Assembly (NCBI RefSeq): GCF_022682305.1
Contig: NZ_CP093528.1
Location: forward strand, 3,956,001-4,020,000
Direction of reading: 5' to 3'
From: Shinella zoogloeoides
GTDB lineage: Bacteria; Pseudomonadota; Alphaproteobacteria; Rhizobiales; Rhizobiaceae
Length of the DNA: 64,000 nt
Positions within the stretch are counted from its first letter, which is position 1. Each line of letters begins with the position of its first letter. The notes beneath the pieces are model-generated. The model had not been told where the DNA came from, did not search any database, and was given only the letters and a program-made list of their open reading frames with translations. Of this stretch, positions 1-10,802 are shown in pieces. The position numbers and the translations under genes are program-made.

Positions 1-1
1 G

Positions 2-2257
<2,256 letters not shown>

Positions 2258-2264
2258 CGAAAAG

Positions 2265-2288
2265 AGAGCCGCCGAAAGGCGGCTCTTT
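2265..2288 (+). terminator. Intrinsic terminator of gyrB
   Basis: A 9-bp perfect stem (AGAGCCGCC, 2265-2273, with its complement at 2278-2286), a GAAA tetraloop and a short T run follow the gyrB stop by 7 nt. The next gene is convergent, so it may serve both strands. Confidence 0.85.
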
Positions 2289-2299
2289 CATAGGCGGGT

Positions 2300-2893
2300 T
2301 CAGGCGGTGAAGCGCCCTTCGGACACGAATTCCGCCACCGGCTTGCGCGTGCTCGGCACTTCGCGCTTCATCAGATCTTCCGGCAAAATCTCCTTTGGCG
2401 CGATCTTGCCGATGGCCGCCGCCGCCTCCACGCGAAAACCGTCCGGAATGCCGAGTACGTCCATGAGCTTGGCGCGGTCGATGCCGCCCATGCCATGGGC
2501 ATGATAGCCGGCATGGATCGCCTGAAGGGCGAAATAGGCCCAGGCCGCACCCGTATCGAAGGCATGGGTATAGGCGGGGCGCATCTCGCCATCGCCACTC
2601 TTGCGATGGGTCTGCGAGACGATCACCACGAGCACGGAGGCCTTGTCCGCCCAGCGCCGGTTGCCATCGTCAAGAGCGTCATAGATCGCATCGAAGGCAG
2701 GGGTGCCGCGATGGCCGTAGATGAAGCGCCAGGGCTGGCCGTTGGCGGCCGAGGGCGCCCAGCGCGCGGCCTCGAACAGCGAGAGCAGCGTCGCCTGCGG
2801 CATGGCCTCGCCGGTGAAGGCGCGGGGCGACCAGCGGTCGAGGAAGACGGGAGCGATGGCGTGGTCCGCGATGCGGCCGGTAGGATGGGTCAT
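2300..2893 (-). CDS. Nitroreductase-family FMN oxidoreductase
   Basis: A 197-residue protein of the nitroreductase fold, FMN- and NAD(P)H-dependent; the physiological substrate is not identifiable. Seen: an N-terminal RWSPRAF segment and AARWAPSAANGQPWRF, the usual FMN-phosphate-binding region, then a C-terminal half with YFALQAIHAGYHAHGMGG and IPDGFRVEAAAAIG as in the family. The start is set at MTHPTG (ATG at 2893); the open frame continues 61 codons upstream but that extension has no family character. It is convergent with gyrB and divergent from the aldehyde dehydrogenase gene, with 227 bp between their starts. Confidence 0.85.
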   Translation of the reverse strand: MTHPTGRIADHAIAPVFLDRWSPRAFTGEAMPQATLLSLFEAARWAPSAANGQPWRFIYGHRGTPAFDAIYDALDDGNRRWADKASVLVVIVSQTHRKSGDGEMRPAYTHAFDTGAAWAYFALQAIHAGYHAHGMGGIDRAKLMDVLGIPDGFRVEAAAAIGKIAPKEILPEDLMKREVPSTRKPVAEFVSEGRFTA

Positions 2894-3035
2894 TGCATAG
2901 CCTCGAATATAAGTCAGCGGGCGGAAACAGGCGTATTTCCGGCAGAACAGCATGGCGGTCCTGCGTCCGGAAATGCGCAAACGCTTTAGCCCCATCGGCG
3001 CCGCCCGCGAAGTGGTAAATTCGCATGGACATCGA

Positions 3036-3065
3036 TTGTCGAAGGGGTGGCTGAGGTCATATAAC
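3036..3065 (+). promoter_or_regulatory. Candidate sigma-70 promoter of the aldehyde dehydrogenase gene
   Basis: TTGTCG (3036-3041) and TATAAC (3060-3065) are separated by 18 nt, about 55 nt before the ATG. This is a reasonable match to alphaproteobacterial housekeeping promoters; no other support. Confidence 0.4.
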
Positions 3066-3120
3066 GCTTGCAACACGGCGTCATGACGCCCGGTGGCATC
3101 GCGAAAATGGGAGATATCCG

Positions 3121-4572
3121 ATGAGCCTCAAAGACCCGAGCCTGCTTCGCCAGGCAGCCCTCGTTGGCCCCCGCTGGATCGAAGCGGACGGCAGCGGCAT
3201 TGCTGTGAAGAACCCCGCAACCGGGGAGCTCGTCGGCTATGTGCCCAAGCTCGGGGCGAAGGAGACGAAGGAAGCCATCGATGCGGCTGCCGAAGCCCAG
3301 AAGGGCTGGGCCGCCCGCACGGCCAAGGAACGCTCTGCCGTGCTGCGCAAGTGGTTCGAGCTGATGATCGAGAACAAGGACGATCTCGGCCGCATCCTGA
3401 CGATGGAACAGGGCAAGCCGCTGGCCGAGGCCACGGGCGAGATTGTGTATGGTGCGAGCTTCGTCGAGTGGTTCGCGGAAGAAGCCCGCCGCCTCTATGG
3501 CGATATCGTGCCCGGCCACCAGAAGGACAAGCGCATCCTTGTCATGAAGCAGCCGATCGGCGTCGTCGCGGCCATCACGCCCTGGAACTTCCCGAACGCC
3601 ATGATCACCCGCAAGGCCGGCCCGGCCTTCGCCGCCGGCTGCGCCATGGTGCTGAAGCCCGCCTCGCAGACGCCGTTCTCGGCCATCGCCATCGCTATCC
3701 TTGCCGAACGCGCCGGCCTTCCCGCCGGCCTCTTCTCGGTCATCACCGGCTCGGCCCGCGAGATCGGCGCGGAGCTGACGGCGAATTCCACCGTGCGCAA
3801 GCTCACCTTCACCGGCTCGACGGAGATCGGCGCGGAGCTTTACAAGCAATGCGCGCCGACCATCAAGAAGCTCGGCCTGGAGCTTGGCGGCAATGCGCCC
3901 TTCATCGTCTTCGACGATGCGGACCTCGATGCCGCCGTCGAGGGCGCGCTGATCGCCAAGTTCCGCAACAATGGCCAGACCTGCGTCTGCGCCAACCGGC
4001 TCTATGTGCAGGAGGGTGTTTATGACGCCTTTTCCGAAAAGCTCGCCGCTGCTGTCGGCAAGCTGAAGACCGGCAACGGCTTCGACGAGGGTGTCATCCT
4101 CGGCCCGCTGATCGACACAGCGGCGCTTGAGAAGGTCGAGGAACATGTCGCCGATGCGGTGAAGAAGGGTGGCCGCGTCGTGCAGGGCGGCAAGCGCCAT
4201 GCGCTGGGCGGCACCTTCTACGAAGCGACCGTCATTGCCGATGTGACGCCGGACATGGCCGTGGCCCGCGAAGAAACCTTTGGACCGGTCGCTCCGCTGT
4301 TCCGCTTCAAGGACGAGGACGATGTGATCGCTCAGGCGAACGATACCGAGTTCGGCCTTGCCTCGTATTTCTATGCCAAGGAGCTGTCGCGCGTCTTCCG
4401 CGTCGCCGAGGCTCTGGAATACGGCATGGTAGGCGTCAATACCGGCCTCATCTCGACGGCGGAAGCGCCGTTCGGCGGCGTGAAGCTGTCCGGCCTTGGC
4501 CGCGAGGGTTCTCGCTACGGCATCGAGGAATTCACCGAGATCAAATATGTCTGCCTCGGCGGCATCGGCTGA
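3121..4572 (+). CDS. gabD: NAD(P)-dependent succinate-semialdehyde dehydrogenase-like aldehyde dehydrogenase
   Basis: A 483-residue aldehyde dehydrogenase of the GabD group, oxidising succinate semialdehyde (or a related aldehyde) to the acid. Catalytic residues fall where expected: Glu254 in LELGG and Cys288 in NNGQTCVCANR, the same numbers as in E. coli GabD. TPWNFP (153-158) and the TGS motif near 231 belong to the cofactor site. The neighbouring Cys290 is typical of SSADHs and can form a redox disulfide with Cys288 in some. A GGAG-type site precedes the ATG. It is followed after a hairpin by the HpcH-type aldolase gene; in that setting it might instead process an aldehyde product of the aldolase, which is inference. 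Confidence 0.88.
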   Translation: MSLKDPSLLRQAALVGPRWIEADGSGIAVKNPATGELVGYVPKLGAKETKEAIDAAAEAQKGWAARTAKERSAVLRKWFELMIENKDDLGRILTMEQGKPLAEATGEIVYGASFVEWFAEEARRLYGDIVPGHQKDKRILVMKQPIGVVAAITPWNFPNAMITRKAGPAFAAGCAMVLKPASQTPFSAIAIAILAERAGLPAGLFSVITGSAREIGAELTANSTVRKLTFTGSTEIGAELYKQCAPTIKKLGLELGGNAPFIVFDDADLDAAVEGALIAKFRNNGQTCVCANRLYVQEGVYDAFSEKLAAAVGKLKTGNGFDEGVILGPLIDTAALEKVEEHVADAVKKGGRVVQGGKRHALGGTFYEATVIADVTPDMAVAREETFGPVAPLFRFKDEDDVIAQANDTEFGLASYFYAKELSRVFRVAEALEYGMVGVNTGLISTAEAPFGGVKLSGLGREGSRYGIEEFTEIKYVCLGGIG

Positions 4573-4582
4573 TCCTGCATTC

Positions 4583-4608
4583 CCGGCCGGGCTTACCCCG
4601 GCCGGTTT
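4583..4608 (+). terminator. Hairpin between the gabD and aldolase genes
   Basis: Perfect 9-bp GC stem (CCGGCCGGG, 4583-4591, with 4597-4605), loop CTTAC, then only TTT. It could end gabD transcripts partly or stabilise the upstream message; the T tract is too short for a firm terminator call. Confidence 0.5.
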
Positions 4609-4630
4609 CCGTTTCTGAGAGGGAAAAATT

Positions 4631-5431
4631 GTGGCAGCACCGAAAAACGCCTTCAAGGCCGCGCTTCGCGAAGGCCGGTTCCAGCTCGGCCTCTGGGCGG
4701 CGCTCGGCAGCGCCTATGCGGCGGAGATTCTGTCGACCAGCGGTTACGACTGGCTGCTGATCGACGGCGAGCATGGCCCGAACGATATGCCGCTGATGAG
4801 CGCGCAGGTCGGGGCTCTGCGCCATTCGCCGACGCACGCCATGGTGCGCCCGCCGATGGGCGAAGCCTGGATATTGAAGCAGCTTCTCGATCAGGGCGCG
4901 CAGACCTTTCTCATTCCGATGGTCGAATCGGCCGCCCAGGCCGAAGCCCTCGTGCGCGCCGTGCGCTATCCGCCGCATGGCATCCGCGGCGTGGGCGCGG
5001 GTCTCGGCCGGGCGAGCGATTTCAACCGGACGCCGGATTACATCACGACCGCCAATGAGGAAATCTGCCTGATCGTGCAGGTGGAGAACCGCGCGGGCCA
5101 TGCGGCCATCGACGAGATCGCCGCCGTGGAGGGCGTCGACGGCATCTTCATCGGCCCGTCTGATCTTGCCGCCGACATGGGCCATCTCGGCAATCCCGGC
5201 GCGCCGGAGGTGCTGGCGGCGATCACCCATATCTTTGAACGGACGAAGACCCATGGCAAGGCCCGGGGCATCATGACCGTCTCGCTGCCGGAGGCCGGCG
5301 TCTACCGCGATCTCGGCGCGGATTTCATGGCGATCGGCACCGACGTCAACTGCCTCGTCTCCGCGGTCGGCGACCTGCGCCGCCGTTTCCTCGGCGAAGA
5401 GGTGGCGGAGAAGCGGGGCGGCGGTTACTGA
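4631..5431 (+). CDS. HpcH/HpaI-family class II 2-keto-3-deoxy acid aldolase
   Basis: A 266-residue metal-dependent aldolase of the HpcH/HpaI family, which splits 2-keto-3-deoxy acids to pyruvate and an aldehyde. Seen: the N-terminal GLWAALGSAYAAEI, DGEHGPND (metal/active-site loop), QVENRAG and GPSDLAADMG, all family hallmarks. The start is a GTG at 4631 with GAGAGGGA about 7 nt upstream; no better ATG exists. It lies downstream of gabD and its end overlaps the convergent regulator gene by 7 bp. Near a sugar-acid cassette it may act on 2-keto-3-deoxy-L-fuconate or L-rhamnonate type substrates; the exact substrate is not visible. Confidence 0.85.
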   Translation: MAAPKNAFKAALREGRFQLGLWAALGSAYAAEILSTSGYDWLLIDGEHGPNDMPLMSAQVGALRHSPTHAMVRPPMGEAWILKQLLDQGAQTFLIPMVESAAQAEALVRAVRYPPHGIRGVGAGLGRASDFNRTPDYITTANEEICLIVQVENRAGHAAIDEIAAVEGVDGIFIGPSDLAADMGHLGNPGAPEVLAAITHIFERTKTHGKARGIMTVSLPEAGVYRDLGADFMAIGTDVNCLVSAVGDLRRRFLGEEVAEKRGGGY

Positions 5432-6321
5432 ACCGCGTCGGGGCCGTTGATCGACTGCAACAGCGTCTCGCGCGCCGATTTCAGATGTTGCCGGCAGGCG
5501 GCCTCGATCCCCGCCGGATCGCGCGAGCGCAGCGCCGCGATATAGGCGAGGTGTTCCTCCAGCGCACGTGCATTGCGCTGGCGGGCATTCGTCTTATTCC
5601 ACTGGTAGTGATAGTGGAAGACGATGGCGATCACGTCGTAGAAATCGACGATGAACCGGTTCCTTGAGGCCCGGTGCACCAGCAGGTGGAAGCGCTCGTC
5701 GAGTTCTGAGAAATCCACATAGCGGTTCTCGATATCGGCAAGGATGTCATGGTGCACGGCCTCGATGGCGTCCAGTTCCCGCCAGGCCGGGTGATCCTCC
5801 GGTAGATGCGCAAAGGCGGCGGCCGAGCGCAGCTCGAACATCTCTCGCACCTCCGTCAGTTCCAGCGCGAAATCGCGGGTGAAGCCCTTCAGCACCCAAT
5901 GGCTGTTCGGCCGCTTCTCGATGAGGCCGAACCGGCTGAAGCGGATGAGGAACTCGCGCACGCTCGTCGTGCCGATGCCGATCTCGCGGGCAAGCTCCAG
6001 TTCGTTGATCTGCATGCCCGGCTGCGCGCCGCCGTCGAGAATCCGGCGCATGAAGCTGCGCTCGATGATCTCCGACAGCGAATCCGTCTCCTCCGTGGGG
6101 AAGTAATCCGAGGGCGCGGGCTTGCGCAGCACGATCTTGCGGCGCTTTTCCCAGGTCAGAAGGCCGACCTCCTCCAGCCGGGTCAGGATCGCGCGCACCG
6201 TGGTGCGGCTGACGCCGAGCGTCGCCCCGAGTTCGGGTTCGGACGGCAGGCTCGCCGTCTGTTCCAGCAGCTTCACGCAGCGATTGAAGGCGTCCTTGAA
6301 GACGGTATTCTGTTTGGCCAT
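5425..6321 (-). CDS. GntR/FCD-family transcriptional regulator with two winged-helix domains
   Basis: A 298-residue regulator. Residues about 5-66 form one winged helix (PSEPELGATLGVSRTTVRAI, then LTRLEEVGLL), residues about 82-146 a second (ELAREIGIGTTSVREFLIRF), and 150-290 an FCD ligand domain with likely metal ligands in DERFHLL, EEHLAYI and CRQHLKS. Most FCD regulators have only one HTH. The start is placed at MAKQNT (ATG 6321); upstream codons look non-coding. It is divergent from the aldo-keto reductase gene and probably controls the sugar locus and perhaps itself; the effector is likely a sugar acid. Role by position is inference. Confidence 0.82.
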   Translation of the reverse strand: MAKQNTVFKDAFNRCVKLLEQTASLPSEPELGATLGVSRTTVRAILTRLEEVGLLTWEKRRKIVLRKPAPSDYFPTEETDSLSEIIERSFMRRILDGGAQPGMQINELELAREIGIGTTSVREFLIRFSRFGLIEKRPNSHWVLKGFTRDFALELTEVREMFELRSAAAFAHLPEDHPAWRELDAIEAVHHDILADIENRYVDFSELDERFHLLVHRASRNRFIVDFYDVIAIVFHYHYQWNKTNARQRNARALEEHLAYIAALRSRDPAGIEAACRQHLKSARETLLQSINGPDAVQ

Positions 6322-6458
6322 GGGTGCCGCCGGTTCCGGAGTTTCGCGTCCCTTAATGGCTGACCGGGAGAAAGGCCAGATGCCGGTGCCTATGCCGCCC
6401 CTGGTCGCTCCCCCGTTTCCTCCTGCCCGCATATTACCCATTGACGGCGATCTGTCTA

Positions 6459-6475
6459 TTGTCGATAAAAGACAA
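6459..6475. promoter_or_regulatory. Candidate operator, TTGTC-N7-GACAA
   Basis: An inverted repeat in the 188-bp divergent gap between the GntR/FCD gene and the aldo-keto reductase gene. Its left 13 bases (TTGTCGATAAAAG) recur with two mismatches at 8070-8082 before the ABC substrate-binding gene. Likely a binding site for the adjacent regulator. Confidence 0.4.
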
Positions 6476-6509
6476 ATTGCCGGTGAGAGGACGCCGGCCG
6501 GGAGGATAC

Positions 6510-7529
6510 ATGCGGACGCGGACCATCGGAAGGACGGGCCTTGCCGTGACCGAATTCAGTTTCGGCACCGCGGCGCTCGGCGGGCTTTACCGGGCCTGCC
6601 CGCGCGATACCGCGATGGCGACGCTGGAGGCGGCCTGGCAGGAAGGACTGCGCTACTTCGACACCGCTCCCTGGTACGGCTTCGGCCTTGCGGAGCGCTA
6701 TGTCGGCGATTTCCTGCGTGACAAGCCGAGCGCAGAGCATGTGCTGTCGACCAAGGTCGGCCGCATCATGATGCCGGTGCCGGACGACAAGGTACCGGAT
6801 TACGGCTTCGTTGATCCGTTGCCGTTCGACGCTCGCTACGACTACAGCTATGACGGCATCATGCGCTGCGTCGAGCTGAGCCATGCCCGCCTCGGCCTCA
6901 ACCGGATCGATATCCTCTATGTGCACGATATCGGCGTCTATACCCACGGTGCCGAGCGTAACGCCGTCTATCTGCGTCAGCTCTTCGATTCCGGCCTGAA
7001 GGCGCTTTCGGAGCTGAAGTCGTCGGGCGCGATCAAGGCTTTCGGCCTCGGCGTGAACGAGGTGCCCGTCTGCCTCGACGTGATGCGCGAGTCCGATCTG
7101 GACTGCATCCTGCTGGCGGGACGCTATTCCCTGCTGGACCGCTCGGCGGTCGCCGAACTCCTGCCGCTCTGCGAGAGGAAGGGAACGTCGCTGGTGGTCG
7201 GCGGCGTTTTCAATTCCGGCATTCTGGCGACCGGCCCCGTGGAGGGCGCGCATTTCGACTATATGCCGGCAACGCCGGAGATTGCCGGCAAGGTTGGAGA
7301 GATGATGGCGATAGCCGGAAAGGCGGGCGTATCGCTCGCTGCGCCCGCTCTGCAATTCCCGCTGCGCAACCCCTCCGTCGCCTCGGTGCTTGTCGGCACG
7401 GCAAGGCCCGAGAGCCTGAGGCGGAACATGGCGCTCGCGCGCCAGGAACTGCCCGAGGACATGTACCATGCCTTCGAACCCCATACGCTCGTCGCCCCGG
7501 CGCTGGGAACCGAGGCGGTCAGGCAATAG
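6510..7529 (+). CDS. Aldo/keto reductase, L-fucose (D-threo-aldose) dehydrogenase type
   Basis: A 339-residue NAD(P)-dependent oxidoreductase that in this subgroup oxidises aldoses such as L-fucose at C1 to the lactone. The catalytic tetrad is readable: Asp51 and Tyr56 in FDTAPWYG, Lys82 in STKVGR and His139 in LYVHD. The start ATG at 6510 has GGGAGGA 4 nt upstream; a longer frame exists but lacks these features. It is first in a run of seven same-strand genes and 18 nt before the mutarotase. The fucose assignment rests on this neighbourhood plus the family; pyridoxal dehydrogenases are close relatives. Confidence 0.82.
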   Translation: MRTRTIGRTGLAVTEFSFGTAALGGLYRACPRDTAMATLEAAWQEGLRYFDTAPWYGFGLAERYVGDFLRDKPSAEHVLSTKVGRIMMPVPDDKVPDYGFVDPLPFDARYDYSYDGIMRCVELSHARLGLNRIDILYVHDIGVYTHGAERNAVYLRQLFDSGLKALSELKSSGAIKAFGLGVNEVPVCLDVMRESDLDCILLAGRYSLLDRSAVAELLPLCERKGTSLVVGGVFNSGILATGPVEGAHFDYMPATPEIAGKVGEMMAIAGKAGVSLAAPALQFPLRNPSVASVLVGTARPESLRRNMALARQELPEDMYHAFEPHTLVAPALGTEAVRQ

Positions 7530-7547
7530 GACAAGGATCGAAAGACC

Positions 7548-7994
7548 ATGCTGAAGGGAATTCATCCGCTGCTCGGCCCGGATCTCCTGCACACGATCAG
7601 GAGCATGGGCCATGGCGACGACATCGTCGTCGCCGACGCCAATTTCCCCGCGAGCTTCCTCGGACCCATGGTCATCCGGGCGGATGGCGTCGATGCGATC
7701 GCGATGACCGAGGCCCTGCTGACGCATATGCCGCTCGACACATTCGTGCCCGAGGCGGCCTGGCGCATGGAGGTGGTCGGGGACCCGCAGGCGGTGCCGG
7801 AAGTCTGCTCCGCGTTTCAGGATGTCGTCCATCGGCTGGCCGGCGATTTCACCGTGCATGCGGTCGAGCGCTTCGCCTTCTACGAAATGGCCCGCAAGGC
7901 CGCCTGCATCGTCGCAACGACCGAATTCCGCCTTTACGGCAATATCATTCTGAAGAAAGGCGTCCTGCGCCCCCACGAGATTTTCCGGGGCTAG
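7548..7994 (+). CDS. fucU: RbsD/FucU-family sugar mutarotase
   Basis: A 148-residue protein that interconverts alpha and beta anomers of L-fucose (or ribose). Seen: MLKGIHPLLGPDLL, His22 in MGHGDDIVVADANFPA, and near the C-terminus RFAFYEMARKAACIVATTE and LYGNIILKKGV, which match FucU better than RbsD. It is placed between a fucose-dehydrogenase-like gene and an importer, so it probably supplies the right anomer to the dehydrogenase. Acts in the cytoplasm. Confidence 0.88.
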   Translation: MLKGIHPLLGPDLLHTIRSMGHGDDIVVADANFPASFLGPMVIRADGVDAIAMTEALLTHMPLDTFVPEAAWRMEVVGDPQAVPEVCSAFQDVVHRLAGDFTVHAVERFAFYEMARKAACIVATTEFRLYGNIILKKGVLRPHEIFRG

Positions 7995-8067
7995 CCCGTG
8001 GGCTTCCGGATCGAGATCGCCCGCTTGCCAAGCCATGGCGGCGGGTGTAGCCTGCCCTGAATATGTT

Positions 8068-8082
8068 TTTTATAGATAAAAG
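8068..8082. promoter_or_regulatory. Candidate operator before the ABC transporter genes
   Basis: TTTTAT-AG-ATAAAA (8068-8081) is a perfect inverted repeat about 70 nt before the substrate-binding gene, and bases 8070-8082 match 11 of 13 positions of the site at 6459-6471. A second inverted repeat, GCTTCCTG at 8095-8102 with CAGGAAGC at 8125-8132, lies in the leader. Confidence 0.35.
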
Positions 8083-8151
8083 GTCGAGTTGTTTGCTTCC
8101 TGCAACGCGATCCCCCAAGGAGGACAGGAAGCACCAGAGAGGAGAAACTTG

Positions 8152-9141
8152 ATGAGCATTGCAAGATCGCTTCTGACCCGCCGCGCCTTTACGGCCCTTG
8201 CGGGTGCCGCATTCCTCGCCGTCGCCAGCCCCGTCGCCGCCTTCGCCGAGGGCGTCACCATTCCGATCATCGTCAAGGACACCACGTCCTTCTACTGGCA
8301 GATCGTGCTCGCCGGCGCCCGCGCCGCAGGCAAGGATCTCGGCGTCAACGTGCCGGAACTCGGCGCGCAGTCCGAATCCGACATCAACGGCCAGATCAGC
8401 ATCCTCGAAAACGCCGTTGCGGGCGGTCCCGCTGCCGTCGTCATCTCGCCGACGGAGTTCAAGGCGCTCGGCAAGCCGGTGGATGAGGCGGCCAAGTCCG
8501 TTCCGATCATCGGCATCGATTCGGCGGCCGATTCCAAGGCCTTCACCTCGTTCCTGACGACGGACAACGTCCAAGGCGGCCGCATCGCCGCCGATGGCCT
8601 TGCCGCCGCCATCAAGGCCGCAACCGGCAAGGAAGAGGGCGAGGTCGCCATCATCACCAGCCTGCCGGGCGTCGGCTCGCTCGACCAGCGGCGCGAAGGC
8701 TTCCTCGATCAGGTCAAGACCAAGTATCCGGGCCTGAAGGTCGTGGCGGACAAATATGCGGACGGTCAGGCCACCACCGGCCTCAACATGATGACCGACC
8801 TCATCACCGCCAATCCGAATCTTGTCGGCGTCTTCGCCTCCAACCTCATCATGGCGCAGGGCGTCGGCCAGGCGATCGCGGAGAACAAGCTCGGCGACAA
8901 GATCAAGGTCATCGGTTTCGACTCGGATGAAAAGACCGTCGGCTTCCTCAAGGAAGGCGTGCTGGCCGGCCTCGTCGTGCAGGATCCCTACCGCATGGGC
9001 TATGACGGCGTGAAGACGGCGCTCGCCGTCTCCAAGGGCGAGAAGGTCGAGGCCTTTGTCGATACCGGTGCCAACCTCGTGACCAAGGACAACATGGCTG
9101 ATCCGAAGATCGATGCCCTCCTGAACCCGAAGGTCAACTGA
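8152..9141 (+). CDS. Periplasmic sugar-binding protein of a CUT2 ABC importer
   Basis: A 329-residue ribose/RhaS-type binding protein. The leader (residues 1 to about 33) has a twin-arginine-like TRRAFTAL core, a hydrophobic stretch and a likely AFA-EG cleavage site. The mature part has the family pattern: VKDTTSFYWQ, two alternating alpha/beta lobes, and GVFASNLIMAQGVGQAI. Start ATG 8152 has GGAG 8 nt upstream; the in-frame extension upstream was rejected. A long GC hairpin follows, then the ATPase and permease genes. Likely ligand is L-fucose or a related sugar, by neighbourhood only. Confidence 0.9.
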   Translation: MSIARSLLTRRAFTALAGAAFLAVASPVAAFAEGVTIPIIVKDTTSFYWQIVLAGARAAGKDLGVNVPELGAQSESDINGQISILENAVAGGPAAVVISPTEFKALGKPVDEAAKSVPIIGIDSAADSKAFTSFLTTDNVQGGRIAADGLAAAIKAATGKEEGEVAIITSLPGVGSLDQRREGFLDQVKTKYPGLKVVADKYADGQATTGLNMMTDLITANPNLVGVFASNLIMAQGVGQAIAENKLGDKIKVIGFDSDEKTVGFLKEGVLAGLVVQDPYRMGYDGVKTALAVSKGEKVEAFVDTGANLVTKDNMADPKIDALLNPKVN

Positions 9142-9157
9142 CCGGCCGTTTGACCAT

Positions 9158-9189
9158 CTCCCGCCCGGGCCGCATGATCCGGGCGGGAG
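9158..9189 (+). terminator. Stable intercistronic hairpin after the binding-protein gene
   Basis: An 11-bp perfect stem (CTCCCGCCCGG, 9158-9168, with 9179-9189) and 10-nt loop, without a T run. Such hairpins commonly leave more binding-protein message than ATPase message, by attenuation or protection from 3' decay. Confidence 0.55.
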
Positions 9190-9220
9190 GCTTTGCATGC
9201 AGTCACGGGAGGGACGAAGG

Positions 9221-10774
9221 ATGAGCAGCCTCGAAGAGCTGAGCCATCGGCATGAAGACAAGGCGAAGCTCGCCGAATCCGATGCGGTGCCGCGCGGCGC
9301 GCCGATCCTCGAACTGCGTGGCCTGCAGAAGAAATACGGTCTCGTCGAAGCCCTGAAGCCGGCGACGGTCACGTTTCTGGCGGGGGAAATCCATGCCATC
9401 GTCGGCGAGAACGGTGCCGGCAAATCCACCCTGATCAAGCTCCTGACGGGCGTCATCCGCCGCACGGCCGGCGAGGTCTTCTGGTGCGGCAGGCCCGTCC
9501 AGCTCGCGACCCCCACCGAAGCCATCTCGCGCGGTATCAACGCCGTGCATCAGGAGGTCGTCCTGTGCCCGCATCTTTCAGTCGCGGCCAACATGTTCCT
9601 CGGCGACGAGATGAACCGCTTCGGCCTGATGCGAAAGAGCGCCATGGAGCGCGCCGCGCAGGCCGTGCTCGACGATCTCGGTTTCCAGCTTCCCGCCGGT
9701 GCGCTGCTCGGCAGCCTCACCATCGGCCAGCAGCAGCTTGTCGCCACCGCCAGGGCCGCCATGCGCGGCATCCGCTTCCTCATCTTCGACGAGCCGACCG
9801 CCTATCTGACGCGGCAGGAATCCGCCCAGCTCTTCCGCCTCATCCGCCGGTTGCGCGACCAGGGCGTCACCATCGTCTATATCAGCCACCGCATGGAGGA
9901 GGTCTTCGAGCTTGCCGACCGGGTCTCGGTGCTGCGCGACGGCACCCATGTCGGCACGCGCCTGATCGGCGAGACCAATGAGAACGAGCTGATCGCCCTG
10001 ATGATCAATCGTTCGATCGAGCAGATCTACCACAAGGAGACGGTGCCGCCGGGCGATGTCATTGTCGAGACACGCGGTCTTTCCGGTCCGGGCTTCGAGG
10101 ACGTGTCGCTGTCGGTGCGCGCCGGCGAGATCGTCGGCCTCTATGGTCTCATCGGCGCCGGCCGCAGCGAATTCGCGCTCGGTCTCTATGGCCGTCAGCC
10201 CATTTCCGCCGGCGAAATCCGCTGGGACGGCAAGAAGGTCGTCATTCCCAACGAGCGCGCCGCGATGGATCTCGGCATCGCGCTCGCGCCGGAAAGCCGC
10301 CGCGACCAGGGCCTCTGCCTGAACCTGCCCATCGGCCTCAACATCAACCTGCCGGTCTACAGGCGGCTGAGTTCGGGTCTTGTCATCCGCAAGGGCGACG
10401 AGGCGGAGAATGCCGACCGGCAGATCCGGGACCTGCGCATCAAGACGCCCTCGCGCCGCGTGCTTGCCTCCGCCATGTCCGGCGGCAACCAGCAGAAGAT
10501 CGTCATCGGCAAGTGGCTGAGCCACGGTGCGCGGCTCTTCATCTTCGACGAGCCGACGGTCGGAGTCGATGTCGGCACGAAGGCGGAAATCTACCGCCTC
10601 TTCGGCGAGCTTCTGAAACAGGGGGCCGGCATCATCCTGATCTCGTCCTATCTGCCGGAAGTCTACGAGCTTTCCGACCGGCTGCACGTCTTCCGCGGCG
10701 GCCGTCTGGTCGCCAGCCACAACCATCGGGCGGCCTCGCATGAGGACGTCCTGACCCAGGCCATCGGCATCTGA
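9221..10774 (+). CDS. Sugar ABC importer ATP-binding protein with two nucleotide-binding domains
   Basis: A 517-residue RbsA-type double ATPase. Domain 1 (about 28-260) carries the Walker A GENGAGKST, signature LTIGQQQLVATARA and Walker B FLIFDEPTAYL; domain 2 (about 280-510) has the degenerate P-loop GLIGAGRSE, signature MSGGNQQKIVIGK and FIFDEPTVGVDVG. Both degeneracies are normal for CUT2 ATPases. The start is set at ATG 9221 after GGGAGGGACGAAGG; an ATG 24 nt upstream is possible. It lies between the binding protein and the permease and energises import at the inner membrane. Confidence 0.92.
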   Translation: MSSLEELSHRHEDKAKLAESDAVPRGAPILELRGLQKKYGLVEALKPATVTFLAGEIHAIVGENGAGKSTLIKLLTGVIRRTAGEVFWCGRPVQLATPTEAISRGINAVHQEVVLCPHLSVAANMFLGDEMNRFGLMRKSAMERAAQAVLDDLGFQLPAGALLGSLTIGQQQLVATARAAMRGIRFLIFDEPTAYLTRQESAQLFRLIRRLRDQGVTIVYISHRMEEVFELADRVSVLRDGTHVGTRLIGETNENELIALMINRSIEQIYHKETVPPGDVIVETRGLSGPGFEDVSLSVRAGEIVGLYGLIGAGRSEFALGLYGRQPISAGEIRWDGKKVVIPNERAAMDLGIALAPESRRDQGLCLNLPIGLNINLPVYRRLSSGLVIRKGDEAENADRQIRDLRIKTPSRRVLASAMSGGNQQKIVIGKWLSHGARLFIFDEPTVGVDVGTKAEIYRLFGELLKQGAGIILISSYLPEVYELSDRLHVFRGGRLVASHNHRAASHEDVLTQAIGI

Positions 10775-10802
10775 ACCGCCGCGCGAAAAAGGGAGAAGAA
10801 AC

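Noticed and set aside
9221..10774. Degenerate ATPase motifs (LTIGQQQ, GLIGAGRSE) as signs of a damaged transporter
   Set aside because: These variants are normal for the RbsA-type double ATPases.
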